A stretch of DNA of 64,000 nt from Anaerolineae bacterium (lineage in GTDB: Bacteria > Chloroflexota > Anaerolineae > Aggregatilineales > Phototrophicaceae). Below the pieces are notes generated by a model. The model saw only the letters and a list, made by a program, of their open reading frames with translations, made no database searches and was not told the origin of the DNA. Location of the stretch: the NCBI GenBank assembly GCA_022820665.1, contig JAJEFB010000031.1:1-64000 (forward strand). Direction: 5' to 3'. Position numbers and translations under genes: made by a program. Positions 52,895-62,371 of this stretch are shown here, one piece after another; the stretch's first letter is position 1, and each line of letters begins with the position of its first letter.

Positions 52895-54145
52895 TCAAAA
52901 GCCCAGCCCTTCGTAATGCTCCAGCTGGAGCAATCGGTTGTACTTTGCCAGCCGCTCGGACTGCGTGATTGAACCGACCTTGATGTAGTCGCCCGCCCAA
53001 CCGACCGCCAAATCGGCCAGCCAGTCGTCTTCGGTCTCGCCGCTGCGCGCGCTTACGACCACTTTCCATCCCGCCGCGCTCGCCAGTTCAAGCGCCTGCG
53101 CCGCTTCGGTGAGTGTGCCAATTTGATTGACCTTTAGCAGCAAACTATCCGCAGCTTTTTCATCAATCGCGCGGCGAATGCGGAGGGGGTTGGTACATAG
53201 CAGATCGTCACCCAATATCATCGCTGTTCCGCGCAAACGCTCGTAGAGCGCAGACCATCCATCCCAATCGGCTTCGTCCATGCCGTCCTCGACGCTGACG
53301 ATGGGGAATTCGCGGCGCCACTCGTCTATGCGATTGACCATGCTCATACGGTCCAGTCGCTCGCCGTCCAAATGATAAAAGCCGTCTTCAAAGAAGTGCG
53401 ACGCAGCCACATCAACCGTGAGCGCGACCTCGTCGAAGGGCTTATAGCCGGCAGCCTCGATGGCCCGCACCGCTTCGAGAAACATCTCTTGCGACGAGGC
53501 GAAGGGCGGCGCCAAGCCGCCTTCGTCGGCGGTCAAGAGTCGCATGTTGTAGTTTTCATGAAGCTTTTTGGCAGCCGCGCGAAACACATCCGAAACAATC
53601 GTGAGGGTTTCTTGAATAGTACTCGCGCCGGGGACGACGACCTGCACGTCCTGAATGGCGACTTGCCGCCCGGCGTGTAGCCCGCCGCTATACAGATTGA
53701 TCATTGGCTTCGGCAGGCGCGGGACTGTTCCGGCGATATCGGCAAAGTGCCGGTGAAGTTCCAGCCCACGTTGCGCCGCTTGCGCGCGGGCAAATGCCAT
53801 TGAGACGCTCAAGATTGCGTTGGCGCCCAGACGTGATTTGTTATCCGTGCCATCCAGGTCAATAAGGCAGCGGTCGAGCGCTTCCTGAGACGCGAAGTCT
53901 CGGCCGGCGATGGCGCGGTTGATTTCTTGGCTAACGTTTTCAGCCGCTTTGAGGCAGCCCAAGCCCGCGTAGCGCGCCGGGTCCCGATCGCGGAGTTCAA
54001 GAGCCTCGGCCGACCCGGTGGAGGCGCCCGAAGGCACAGAAGCCCGCCCGAGTTTGCCGTCGCTCAATTCGCAGTTCGCGAGCAGAGTAGGGCGTCCGCG
54101 GCTGTCCAGTATTTCGATGGCGGAAACGCTTTTAATCCGGCTCAT
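52895..54145 (-). CDS. Enolase paralogue with altered catalytic residues
   Basis: 416 residues that align with enolase from end to end: AIEILDSRGRPT, SGASTGSAEALELRD, SGGLHAGRQ, TADEGGLAPP, LTVDVAASHF, SVEDGMDEADWDGW, GDDLLCTN, LLKVNQIGTLTE, ARSGETEDDW and IKVGSITQSER. The metal ligands, both catalytic Lys/Glu partners and the loop His are kept. Two active-site positions differ from E. coli enolase: the Glu of the IQE motif (Glu167) is Asp here (IQDV), and the His of SHRSGETED (His369) is Ala366 here. A housekeeping enolase would be expected elsewhere. It overlaps the kinase gene upstream by 14 bp, so it belongs to a catabolic operon and may use a related 2-phospho acid. Confidence 0.85.
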   Translation of the reverse strand: MSRIKSVSAIEILDSRGRPTLLANCELSDGKLGRASVPSGASTGSAEALELRDRDPARYAGLGCLKAAENVSQEINRAIAGRDFASQEALDRCLIDLDGTDNKSRLGANAILSVSMAFARAQAAQRGLELHRHFADIAGTVPRLPKPMINLYSGGLHAGRQVAIQDVQVVVPGASTIQETLTIVSDVFRAAAKKLHENYNMRLLTADEGGLAPPFASSQEMFLEAVRAIEAAGYKPFDEVALTVDVAASHFFEDGFYHLDGERLDRMSMVNRIDEWRREFPIVSVEDGMDEADWDGWSALYERLRGTAMILGDDLLCTNPLRIRRAIDEKAADSLLLKVNQIGTLTEAAQALELASAAGWKVVVSARSGETEDDWLADLAVGWAGDYIKVGSITQSERLAKYNRLLQLEHYEGLGF

Positions 54146-55160
54146 TGTGGCGGTCCAAACAGGCTCGAAAACCGTCTATCAACTCAGGCAAGGCGCTAAT
54201 TTCCCGTTGCATCAGTTCCAGGACGATGTCTTTTTGTCTGCTGCGATGCCGCTCGTCAAAGTATTCCAGCGGCGACCTGCCGGCGGCGCGCGCCAGCAGG
54301 CAAGCCAGGCTGTGCCTGACGGCAAAGGACTGCATGCCTTTGGCAAGATCCGCGTCAAGATCTGCGGAATAAGCGCGCCAATACTGGTCCGCCATCTCAA
54401 TGAAGCTCCGGCGTTTCGCGCGCAGAAAATGCGCTTTGCTCAAGAAATGCGTCATGGAGAATCCGATATCAAAGGCTGGGTCGCCAAAATGAATGACTTC
54501 AAAGTCCAGGATAACAAGTTTGCCCTGATGGATCAGTACGTTCTTCGGACTGTAATCGCCGTGCACCAGCGTGAATCTGCGATTCCTGGTGTCTTTGATC
54601 AGGTTTTTGAGAAAGGCTCGCGCCTGGGGAACCTGAGTCGCGGTATATCCATAGTAGGGTTCCAGCCGCAGTTCTTCAAAAAAACGGACTTCGGCGAATG
54701 CGCTCTCGATTTGCGGATGGACTAGAGCGGCGTTGTGGATCTTCGCCAGCAGTTGCCCGAACTCGCGCGCGAGTTTGATGCAAGTTCCGCCCCCTAGCAG
54801 CAGCGTTTTCCAATTATCATGCGGCTGAGGCACCGCGGACATAGCCAGGATATGCTGTCCTTCGTCTACGAAGACAAGCTCGGGCACGTGACCCGGGATG
54901 AGTTTATCCAGGCAAGTCAAGCCCGCCGCCTCGCGCTGAATGCGCTCGGGGGCGCTGAACCAATCAACTTGCACGCGCAGCTTCGCCAAGGCTTGTTTCA
55001 TGACCCAGTCGGGCTTGTGGTCGAATTGAACCCACACGGCGCGGTTGGAGACACCGCCCTTAAGCGCCGTAAATCGGGGTCTATCGGACCTGCCGATTCG
55101 GTCGTTTTGCCGCAGGTAAGGCAGCAACTGAGCCGGATCTTCGATGTTCAGGTCGTCCAT
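54132..55160 (-). CDS. APH-fold small-molecule kinase
   Basis: 342 residues from ATG 55160 (MDDLNIEDPAQLLPYLRQ). A TTG at 55196 overlapping the preceding stop is an alternative start. The catalytic loop is TLVHGDYSPKNVLIHQG, the metal-binding segment VILDFEVIHFGDPAFDIGF, and the ATP lobe includes WVMKQALAKL. The fold is that of aminoglycoside phosphotransferases and methylthioribose kinase. Sitting between an enolase paralogue and a sugar-acid/hydroxyproline dehydratase, it more likely phosphorylates a catabolic intermediate, which would supply a phosphorylated substrate to the enolase paralogue. It is not a convincing resistance gene. Confidence 0.85.
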   Translation of the reverse strand: MDDLNIEDPAQLLPYLRQNDRIGRSDRPRFTALKGGVSNRAVWVQFDHKPDWVMKQALAKLRVQVDWFSAPERIQREAAGLTCLDKLIPGHVPELVFVDEGQHILAMSAVPQPHDNWKTLLLGGGTCIKLAREFGQLLAKIHNAALVHPQIESAFAEVRFFEELRLEPYYGYTATQVPQARAFLKNLIKDTRNRRFTLVHGDYSPKNVLIHQGKLVILDFEVIHFGDPAFDIGFSMTHFLSKAHFLRAKRRSFIEMADQYWRAYSADLDADLAKGMQSFAVRHSLACLLARAAGRSPLEYFDERHRSRQKDIVLELMQREISALPELIDGFRACLDRHNEPD

Positions 55161-55192
55161 CACAGCAAATGCCAGGCCAGTCTCAAGAACGG

Positions 55193-56296
55193 TCAATGTA
55201 CGTCGACGAGGCGCGCGCCGATGACGTCCCCCCGCGGCTGGATACCCAATCCCGGGGAGCTTGACGCGGACATGCGACCGCTATCGCGCTGTGGAGCGCC
55301 TTCCGCGGTGCTGACCGTGACATAACTGTTGAAATCGGTCGCGGTGAAGAGAAATTCGCTGGGCGTGCTATGCGCCAAATGCGCGATGGCGGCGGTGGTA
55401 ATATCGCCGCCCCAGCTATCTTCGATGGTCATGGCGACGCCCATTGCTACGCATAGATCTCTTGCCAGCCGCGCCTTGGTCAAGCCGCCGAATTTGCTGA
55501 TCTTGATATTAACGACGTCCATCGCTCTGTCGGCATGCCCGCGCAAGAGCATATCAATATCGTTGACCACTTCGTCCAGGACAAATGGATGAGAAGTTCG
55601 CTGACGAATCGAGAGACATTCTTCGTAAGTCAAGCAGGGCTGCTCGATGTAGACATCGACATCATCGACCGCCCGGACGACTCTTGCCGCCTCGTGCATG
55701 AGCCAGCCGGTATTGGCATCGGCGATGAGTTTGTCGCCGGGTTCCAGCAGATTGGACACCATGCGAATGCGTTCGATATCCATCTGGGGATCGGCGCCTA
55801 CTTTCAATTGAAAACGGCGATATCCCTGGTCGCGGTATCCGGCCACTTTCTCCGCCATTTGGTCGGGCGACTCTTGTGAAATAGCGCGGTACAGGACAAA
55901 GTCGTCGCCGTAACGACCGCCGAGCAATTCGCATACGGGCAAAGCGGCAACTTGACCCAGGATATCCCAACAAGCCATGTCAATGCCCGACTTCACGTAG
56001 GGATGGCCCTTCAGAGCCGCGTCCATGCGCCGATTCAGGACATCAAGCTGCCTGGGGTCGCTGCCCAGCAGATGGGGAGCGAGTTCCTTGATGCCAGCCC
56101 GCACCCCTTCGGCATAGGCGGGCAGATAAAATGGACCCAGGGGACAGACTTCGCCGTAGCCGATCATGCCTTTGTCCGTTTCGACCTCGACGATCGTGCT
56201 GTCGAAGACCTCGACGGATTTGCCGCCGGACCACTTGTAGCTCCCTTCGTGCAGCGGCAAGTCGACTTGATAAGCGGCGATACGTTTGATTTTCAT
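55193..56296 (-). CDS. Enolase-superfamily dehydratase, cis-3-hydroxy-L-proline dehydratase-like
   Basis: 367 residues. The N-terminal [40 protein letters not shown] and [20 protein letters not shown] closely follow the pattern I recall for cis-3-hydroxy-L-proline dehydratase. Also present are [13 protein letters not shown] (Lys), LIADANTGW (Asp), [14 protein letters not shown] (Glu), FVLDEVVND (Asp/Glu), [13 protein letters not shown] and [12 protein letters not shown]. It would dehydrate cis-3-hydroxy-L-proline to a pyrroline-carboxylate on the way to proline/2-oxoglutarate. GAGGGAG precedes the ATG. It leads an operon with the kinase, enolase paralogue and SDR. Confidence 0.85.
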   Translation of the reverse strand: MKIKRIAAYQVDLPLHEGSYKWSGGKSVEVFDSTIVEVETDKGMIGYGEVCPLGPFYLPAYAEGVRAGIKELAPHLLGSDPRQLDVLNRRMDAALKGHPYVKSGIDMACWDILGQVAALPVCELLGGRYGDDFVLYRAISQESPDQMAEKVAGYRDQGYRRFQLKVGADPQMDIERIRMVSNLLEPGDKLIADANTGWLMHEAARVVRAVDDVDVYIEQPCLTYEECLSIRQRTSHPFVLDEVVNDIDMLLRGHADRAMDVVNIKISKFGGLTKARLARDLCVAMGVAMTIEDSWGGDITTAAIAHLAHSTPSEFLFTATDFNSYVTVSTAEGAPQRDSGRMSASSSPGLGIQPRGDVIGARLVDVH

Positions 56297-56359
56297 CTTC
56301 TTCGCGTCTCCCTCTCATAGATATCCGGTGCAGAGGCGACTCTGTGGAGCCTGTTGAAA

Positions 56360-56482
56360 AACATCCCCCATCCCCCGGCCCCTTCCCCCACAAGGAGGGA
56401 AGGGGAGCCTTAGTAACCCGTAATGAGTCCTTAAAGCCCCTCTCTCTTTATGGGGGAGGGGTTTGGGGTGGGGGTAAAATGA
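56360..56482. repeat. G/C-rich hairpin repeats between genes
   Basis: Two facing copies: catcccccggccccttcccc...gggaaggggagcc (about 56370-56412) and cccctctctctttatggggg...gtttggggtggggg (about 56438-56476). These match the hairpin core inside other repeats here (4440, 61018). Confidence 0.65.
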
Positions 56483-56521
56483 GAATTTCAACAACCTCCC
56501 GTGAATCGCCCGCGTTCTAAA

Positions 56522-57298
56522 TCAGTCGGCGTAACGCGCCGATATGCCGCCGTCGATGACAATTTCCGTCCCGGTGATGAAGCTCGCTCCGTCGCTCGCC
56601 AGGAAGGCGACCAGCGCCCCAACATTTTCCGGCTCGCCGATTCGCTTCAGCGGATGCAAATTGTTGACGCGTTCTATCTCGGCGGCCGGGTCATCAGCTT
56701 GCGCAAAATGATCAAGCACCGGCTTCGTGCGAACCCAGCCCGGGCTGACCGCGACTGCGCGGATATTCTTATGCCCCCAATCGAGCGCCAGACTGCGAGT
56801 CAAACCGAGTATGCCAGACTTTGCGACATTATAGGGAAAGAAGTTATAGGCGGTCATGGTGGCGTGCACGCTGGCGATATTGATAATAACGCCGGATTCT
56901 TGGCGCGCCATTACGGGCAGGGCATGTTTGCAGCAAAGCCAGGCGCCGCGCAGGTTCAAGCTCATGGAATGTTCCCACTCGTCCACGCTCATCTGCGAGG
57001 CATCAAAATGCTGATTCGCCCCGGCGTTGTTGACCAAGATGTCCAGCCCGCCGAAGCGCGCCAGGTGCGCGGCGATACCCCCTTTGATGTCGCGCTCCGA
57101 GCGAATGTCGACCTGCGCGAATTGCGCCCGGTAGCCCTTATGACAGAGCTCGTCGGCGGCTGACTGGCCGGTTGCGTCATTGATCTCGGCGATGGTCACG
57201 CTTGCGCCCTGCGCCGCCAACTGCTCAGCGATGCCTCGGCCGATGCCCTGTCCGGCGCCGGTGACGAATGCTGACTTGTTTTTCAGACGTTCAGACAT
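56522..57298 (-). CDS. Short-chain dehydrogenase/reductase
   Basis: 258 residues: VTGAGQGIGRGIAEQLA, AEINDATGQSA, NNAGANQHFD, INIASVHATM (catalytic Ser) and FFPYNVAKSGILGL (Tyr and Lys), ending ASDGASFITGTEIVIDGG. It is a classical NAD(P)-dependent oxidoreductase of unknown substrate. It is divergent from the sugar-importer genes, with 245 bp between the starts, and may share their regulation. Confidence 0.9.
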   Translation of the reverse strand: MSERLKNKSAFVTGAGQGIGRGIAEQLAAQGASVTIAEINDATGQSAADELCHKGYRAQFAQVDIRSERDIKGGIAAHLARFGGLDILVNNAGANQHFDASQMSVDEWEHSMSLNLRGAWLCCKHALPVMARQESGVIINIASVHATMTAYNFFPYNVAKSGILGLTRSLALDWGHKNIRAVAVSPGWVRTKPVLDHFAQADDPAAEIERVNNLHPLKRIGEPENVGALVAFLASDGASFITGTEIVIDGGISARYAD

Positions 57299-57449
57299 CG
57301 GGTCTCTCGCGAATCGGAATGCGCTTCTTGGTGGATATGACGATAAATCGGCGCGTACCCTTTGTCAACAATTGCCTGGCGTATCGGCCAGTCCGCGTCG
57401 GCTTCCAGCTGCGAGCATAATGGCGCTTGTTTCTTAGGCGAATGAGATA

Positions 57450-57478
57450 TTGACAGTTTTATGCTGATAAGTTAAAAA
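57450..57478 (+). promoter_or_regulatory. Candidate promoter of the sugar-importer operon
   Basis: A perfect TTGACA (57450-57455), 17-nt spacer and TAAAAA (57473-57478, 4 of 6). The ATG at 57544 follows with AAAGGAG as ribosome site. Confidence 0.5.
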
Positions 57479-57543
57479 CCAGCGGAGGTGGGCGTCCGCT
57501 CACCCGGAAAACGGTTTTGAGTCACTTTATAAAGGAGATCCTG

Positions 57544-58848
57544 ATGTATACAAGACTGGCAGGTCGTGTTTTGCTCGCGCTGCTATTGCTTGTCGCGCTG
57601 CCGCTTTCGGCGCAGGACGAGGGCGAGGTCCAGGAACTGGGCACGGGCGAAATTGAAATCAACTTCTGGAGCGGCCTCGGGGGACCCGATGGCCAATCCA
57701 TGACGGATCTGATCACGCGCTTCGCTGAAGAAAATCCGGACGTCACCATCAATTACCAGATCCTGGGTTGGGGCACATTCTTCGACAAGCTCTCGGCTGC
57801 CATAGTCGCCGGCAGCGGCGGACCCGACTTGATGACGCTGTGGCATTCAGTCGTGCCGCAATACGCCCTGACCGGGCACATCATGCCGGTGGCAGAGCAG
57901 ATGTTCAATCTTGGCATGCTGGACAAAGATGACTTCAGCCCGGCGTTGCTGGACTCGGTCACATTTGACGGCGAGGTATTTCCGGTGCCATTCGACAACT
58001 ATGGCTCGGGTCTCTATGTGAACACGCACTTGCTGGAACGGGCCGGCATCGCGGTCGATGACCCGCCGGAAGACGGCGAAGAATTTCTCGAATATGTACG
58101 CCTTTTGACCTGGGACGAGAATGGCAACAACCCCGGCGACGATGGCTTTGATGCCGACAACATCGCCGTCTGGCCGCTTTCAATCGGCTGGAATCGCGTC
58201 ACTGTGACGCCGGCGCTGTATCAGTGGGGAACTGACGTCATCACGCCCGCGCCGGATGCGGAGGTGCTGATCGACAGCGAGGCAGCCAAGGCGGCCGTGC
58301 AGTACTTCCATGATTTGGTCTTCCAGCACCACGTGCTGCCCGGGGTCAACTGGAGCGGCGAATTGATGCTGAATGATGGCTTGTCCATGTACCTCGATGG
58401 CGCCTGGGTCTACAACTTCTACAATACCAACATGGAAGACGGGCAGATCGTCTTCTGGCCCTATCCACGCCTGGGTCCCGAACGCGGCTCCACCATCATG
58501 TGGTCGCATACGCTTGCAGTTACGTCCAACATTGAGCCCGATGTGCTCGATGCGACGATGCGTCTGATTCAGTTCCTGTCCGACAATTCCAAAGAGCACA
58601 GTATCAAGACGGGCATGCCCTCCGCTCGGCTTTCGCTGCGCACCGAGGATCTGGCCGATCAGATCTGGACCTTCGGTCCGCTGACGACGCAGATGGCGGC
58701 CGAGGGCGTTCCCGAATATCAGTCCGAGCGCTTCACCGAGGTCGAGAATATCATGGCGGCTGCCTACTCCTCCATCTTCACCGGGCAGCAATCGGTGGAA
58801 GAGGGCCTGGACGATGCCGCCCAGCGCATCCGGCGCGCGCTGCGCTAA
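57544..58848 (+). CDS. ABC transporter sugar-binding protein (family 1)
   Basis: 434 residues. ATG 57544 with GGAGAT 6 nt upstream starts the signal peptide MYTRLAGRVLLALLLLVALPLSA. The mature part matches UgpB/MalE-like proteins: IEINFWSGLGGPDGQSMTDL, SAAIVAGSGGPDLMTLWHSV, VFPVPFDNYGSGLYVNTHLL and MLNDGLSMYLDGAWVYNFYN. It binds a sugar or sugar-phosphate and feeds the two permeases downstream. The ligand is unknown; the neighbouring catabolic genes suggest a sugar acid or glycoside. A weak hairpin (cgagcc/ggctcg) lies in the gap before the permeases. Confidence 0.92.
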   Translation: MYTRLAGRVLLALLLLVALPLSAQDEGEVQELGTGEIEINFWSGLGGPDGQSMTDLITRFAEENPDVTINYQILGWGTFFDKLSAAIVAGSGGPDLMTLWHSVVPQYALTGHIMPVAEQMFNLGMLDKDDFSPALLDSVTFDGEVFPVPFDNYGSGLYVNTHLLERAGIAVDDPPEDGEEFLEYVRLLTWDENGNNPGDDGFDADNIAVWPLSIGWNRVTVTPALYQWGTDVITPAPDAEVLIDSEAAKAAVQYFHDLVFQHHVLPGVNWSGELMLNDGLSMYLDGAWVYNFYNTNMEDGQIVFWPYPRLGPERGSTIMWSHTLAVTSNIEPDVLDATMRLIQFLSDNSKEHSIKTGMPSARLSLRTEDLADQIWTFGPLTTQMAAEGVPEYQSERFTEVENIMAAAYSSIFTGQQSVEEGLDDAAQRIRRALR

Positions 58849-58974
58849 GCAGGAATCGTTTCAGCTGTAATGGAAATCGAGCCTTATCTTGTGGTGAGGC
58901 TCGTTTCCTACAATCTGACTGCGCGATGGTCGACCGCACATGTTGCGGCTTGATACCAGCGCTCGGGACCTTGA

Positions 58975-59901
58975 ATGAAGTCTAAACCAGCAACGACCGA
59001 CAGCGGCCGCTCTTCCGATTGGACGCTGACCAATAAGAGGCGCGAGGCGATAGCGGGCTATCTCTTCCTGGCGCCTTATCTTGTCTTCTTCCTCGTTTTC
59101 CTCGCGGGACCGGTCATCTCCGCTTTTGTCACCGCCTTCGTCGAGTGGGAGCTGCTGCGCGGGACCTACCGCTTCATCGGCTTGGAAAATTTTCAGTTGA
59201 TGATGGAAGACGATCTGTTCTGGATCGCCATGCGCAATTCGCTCTACTTCGCCCTGATGACCACCGTCGGCAATGTGATCGTGGCTTTGTGCGCGGCGCT
59301 GGCTTTGAAGAGCATTCGCCTGGGTCATACGCTTTTCCGCGTGATCATGTACGCGCCGGTTGTGCTCTCCATCTCGGTCATCGGGATCGTCTTCAGTCGT
59401 TTGCTCGCGCCCTTCGGCTTGCTGAACGCGGGCTTGGAATTGTTCGGTCATAAAGGCTTCAATTACCTGGCTGACCCAAATCTGGTCTTGCCATCGCTGT
59501 CGCTGACGACGATTTGGTGGGGCTTCGGCTTCCCTATGCTGATCTTTCTGGCGGCGCTCTATGCCGTGCCGGAAGCGCTCTATGAAGCGGCGCGGATCGA
59601 TGGGGCGGGCCGCCGGCAGATTCTCTGGCGGGTGACACTGCCGCTCATCAGACCGGCTCTTCTCTTCATCATCGTCACGCAATTCATCGCCCATATTCAG
59701 GTCTTCGGCCAGCCTTATATTATGACCAACGGAGGCGGCCCCGGCTATTCGTCGTATACGATCGTCCTGCATATTTATCGCAATGCCTTCAGTTATTATC
59801 ACATGGGCTACGCTGGCGCGATGGCGCTTTCGCTCGGCGTCGTGATGTTCGTTTTCGCGCTGGCGCAGTTTCGGCTTTTGGGACGCTACACGGAGTATTA
59901 G
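58975..59901 (+). CDS. ABC sugar permease, MalF/UgpA type
   Basis: 308 residues. A cytoplasmic N-terminus (KRREAIAGYLFLAPYLVFFL) leads into six membrane helices. The EAA loop is EALYEAARIDGAGRRQILWRVTLPLIRPA and the downstream MTNGGGPGYSSYTIVLHIYR is typical of this subfamily. It forms the channel with the next gene product. It is 9 bp from the partner gene. No ATPase gene follows, so the importer must use a shared MsmX-like ATPase encoded elsewhere. Confidence 0.93.
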   Translation: MKSKPATTDSGRSSDWTLTNKRREAIAGYLFLAPYLVFFLVFLAGPVISAFVTAFVEWELLRGTYRFIGLENFQLMMEDDLFWIAMRNSLYFALMTTVGNVIVALCAALALKSIRLGHTLFRVIMYAPVVLSISVIGIVFSRLLAPFGLLNAGLELFGHKGFNYLADPNLVLPSLSLTTIWWGFGFPMLIFLAALYAVPEALYEAARIDGAGRRQILWRVTLPLIRPALLFIIVTQFIAHIQVFGQPYIMTNGGGPGYSSYTIVLHIYRNAFSYYHMGYAGAMALSLGVVMFVFALAQFRLLGRYTEY

Positions 59902-59910
59902 TCGCTTATC

Positions 59911-60777
59911 ATGCAGAGTGACCGCAGAAACCTCCTGATGAAGCATCTAAGCAAGATCGGCACTTATGCCTTCTTGACGCTATTGCTGCTGATTGTGCTT
60001 TTCCCGACGGTTTGGGTCGTCGGTCAAGCCTTCATGCCTGAAGAACAGATTCTGAAGTGGCCGGTTCAGATCATCCCGCGCGAGCCGACCCTCGACAATT
60101 TCATCGAGATCTTTACCACCAAGCTGTCGCGGCAAGAACTGTCCTTATTCCGCTGGCTATTCAACAGCCTCTACGTGACGACAATAAGCACCATCGGCGT
60201 CTTGCTGGTGACATCCATGGCGGGTTACGCCTTCGCGCGCCTGCGCTTCCCGGGCAAGCAGTTGCTCTTCTTCGGCTTGGGCGCGTCATTCCTGGTGCCG
60301 GGCGTCATGTTGCTGATTCCCAGTTTCATGCTCATGCGCGCCCTGGGCTGGATCGACACGCACCATGCGCTGATCTGGCCGCCGCTGGCCGGCTTCTTCG
60401 GCGTCTTTTTCATGCGGCAATTCTTCCTCGCCATCCCCAGCGAGCTGGCGGAAGCCGCCGTTATCGACGGCGCGTCGGCTTTCGGCATCTACTGGCGCGT
60501 CTTCCTGCCGCTCTCGCGCCCGGCGGTGGCGACGCTGGGCATCTTCACCTTCCTCTTCATCTGGAACGATTTCACCTGGCCTCTGGTCGTGCTCAATTCC
60601 GACGAGATGCGCACGCTGCCCGTCGGCTTGGTGGTATTCCTGGGCGAGTACTGGAGTTATCAGGGCATCGTCATGGCGGGCGCTGTCGTGAGCTCGGCGC
60701 CGGTGCTGATCGTCTACATCATCTTCCAGCGGCAGATCACGCGGGCGGTCATGGCGACTGGTTTTGGCGGGCGGTGA
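59911..60777 (+). CDS. ABC sugar permease, MalG/UgpE type
   Basis: 288 residues, six membrane helices. Landmarks are TLLLLIVLFPTVWVVGQAF, FNSLYVTTISTIGVLLVTSM, AGYAFARLRFPGKQLLF, and the EAA loop ELAEAAVIDGASAFGIYWRVFLPLSRPA. It completes the importer with the MalF-type protein. An alternative start is ATG 59941. No terminator hairpin with a T-run follows; repeats occupy the region beyond. Confidence 0.93.
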   Translation: MQSDRRNLLMKHLSKIGTYAFLTLLLLIVLFPTVWVVGQAFMPEEQILKWPVQIIPREPTLDNFIEIFTTKLSRQELSLFRWLFNSLYVTTISTIGVLLVTSMAGYAFARLRFPGKQLLFFGLGASFLVPGVMLLIPSFMLMRALGWIDTHHALIWPPLAGFFGVFFMRQFFLAIPSELAEAAVIDGASAFGIYWRVFLPLSRPAVATLGIFTFLFIWNDFTWPLVVLNSDEMRTLPVGLVVFLGEYWSYQGIVMAGAVVSSAPVLIVYIIFQRQITRAVMATGFGGR

Positions 60778-60833
60778 ATTAACCCGTAACCACGTCATAC
60801 GAGTCAAAGTCGTGCCTAGTCCTATTTTCGGCA

Positions 60834-61190
60834 AGTTAGCAGCTACATTAGGGCCATCGCTTCAAATTCAAATTATGCGGGTCTTCGGCAACTTCTCCTC
60901 AATTTTCGTAATCTGTAAGGAGACTTGTTAAGTCTCAGACCGTTACATACACGGGCGACCTGATAGGTCGCCCCTACAAGGCTTGTCCGCTACTGGGTCA
61001 TGCAACCGCGCATTTTCTACCCCATCCCCCGGCCCCTTCCCCGAAGCATCAGGGAAGGGGAGCTAAGGTAGCGCGAACTCGCTTGAAAACGGCAGCTATC
61101 GAAGCTTGCAACATCAGAATACTCGCGTTGATGCAACGTCGAAACTAGCTTCCCCCCATTGCTATGGGGGGATTGAGGGGGGTAGACCAA
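60834..61190. repeat. Intergenic repeat cluster downstream of the sugar importer
   Basis: No gene is seen between 60778 and 61376. The region contains acgggcgacctgataggtcg (palindrome to about 60979), catcccccggccccttcccc...gggaaggggagc (61023-61061) and cttccccccattgctatggg...ggggg (61150-61183), all of which recur elsewhere in the window. Confidence 0.65.
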
Positions 61191-61376
61191 AGGTGGGTGC
61201 GAATCAATTAGTATTGGACAAGCCTTACATTTTGGATGGTTTATGCCGCGATCGACACAAAATGATTTTGAAGCGAATGTCCTGTGTCGTCGCCCAGCTT
61301 TTAGAATCCAGTTCGACTTCATGCTAGAATACTGGTTGCATTCCCACGCATGTTAGTGATTGGAAGGAAACACGCC

Positions 61377-62324
61377 ATGTCCTTCATCGACCGAGTAGAC
61401 CCGGAACTCGTACCCGGCCTCGAACTCTTCCCGGCCGAATTGATGACCGCCATTGGCGATGACCCGCCGTCCGCCCGCGCTATGCTCGAGCCATTGCTTA
61501 GCGCTATGGCTGAGATGCTGCCGCCCACCGATGTCACTATTGAAGAACGCGCGATACCCGGTCCTGACGGCGACATCTCCATCGCCATTTATCAACCAAC
61601 TGCGCCCGTGCCGCGCCCTGGACTGCTCATGATCCACGGGGGCGGTTACATAGTCGGGACCGCCCGCGAAGACATGAACGGCATCGGCTATGCGGAGCAT
61701 GTGGGCTGTACCGTCGTCTCGGTCGATTATCGGATGGCGCCGGAATTCACGTACAAAGCCAGCATTGCCGATTGCTTTGCCGGCTTGAACTGGATGTTTG
61801 AAAACGCGGACGAACTTGGCGTCGATTCCAGCCGTATTGCCATCGGCGGCGGCAGCGCCGGCGGAGGCCTTACCGCTGGCCTCGCCCTCTATAACCGCGA
61901 CAACAAGGGGCCGGACCTTGCCTTTCAGTTGCTGGTATATCCCATGCTTGACGACACCCATGAGACGCCGTCGGGTTACGAGGTCACGCATCCCAATGTA
62001 TGGAATCGAGATGTCTCGCTTAAAGCCTGGAAGATGTATCTCGGCGACGAGTATGGTACGGACAAGGTCTCGCCTTATGCCGCCGCAGCGCGCGCAACAG
62101 ACCTGAGCGGATTGCCGCCGGCTTTTGTCACCGTTGGGACGGAAGACCTCTTTCGCGATGAAGACATTGACTACGCGCAGCGTCTGATGGCGGCCGGCAT
62201 CCCGACCGAACTGCAGGTTGTCCCCGGCATGTTTCACGGCGGCGAGGGCTTAGTGCCAACAGCCGGCGTAAGTCAGCGGATGCGCCTGGGTTATCTGGAC
62301 GCGCTCAAACGCGCCATCGGTTGA
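61377..62324 (+). CDS. Alpha/beta hydrolase, hormone-sensitive-lipase-like esterase (copy 1)
   Basis: 315 residues from ATG 61377, GGAAGG 9 nt upstream. The HSL-type oxyanion motif is MIHGGGYIVG, the nucleophile Ser lies in IGGGSAGGGLTAG, the Asp in VTVGTEDLFRDED and the His in PGMFHGGEG, a full catalytic triad. A cap segment (ERAIPGPDGDISIAIYQP) is shared with copy 2. It hydrolyses short esters or lactones. No signal peptide. It is followed 47 bp later by a close paralogue. Confidence 0.9.
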   Translation: MSFIDRVDPELVPGLELFPAELMTAIGDDPPSARAMLEPLLSAMAEMLPPTDVTIEERAIPGPDGDISIAIYQPTAPVPRPGLLMIHGGGYIVGTAREDMNGIGYAEHVGCTVVSVDYRMAPEFTYKASIADCFAGLNWMFENADELGVDSSRIAIGGGSAGGGLTAGLALYNRDNKGPDLAFQLLVYPMLDDTHETPSGYEVTHPNVWNRDVSLKAWKMYLGDEYGTDKVSPYAAAARATDLSGLPPAFVTVGTEDLFRDEDIDYAQRLMAAGIPTELQVVPGMFHGGEGLVPTAGVSQRMRLGYLDALKRAIG

Positions 62325-62371
62325 CTCATGGCATCGACCGCTTGATTGGCTTTCGAAACAGGAGAAAAGAC

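Noticed and set aside
54132..55196. Aminoglycoside resistance gene
   Set aside because: The fold is APH-like, but the gene sits inside a catabolic operon with overlapping partners, which fits a metabolite kinase better.
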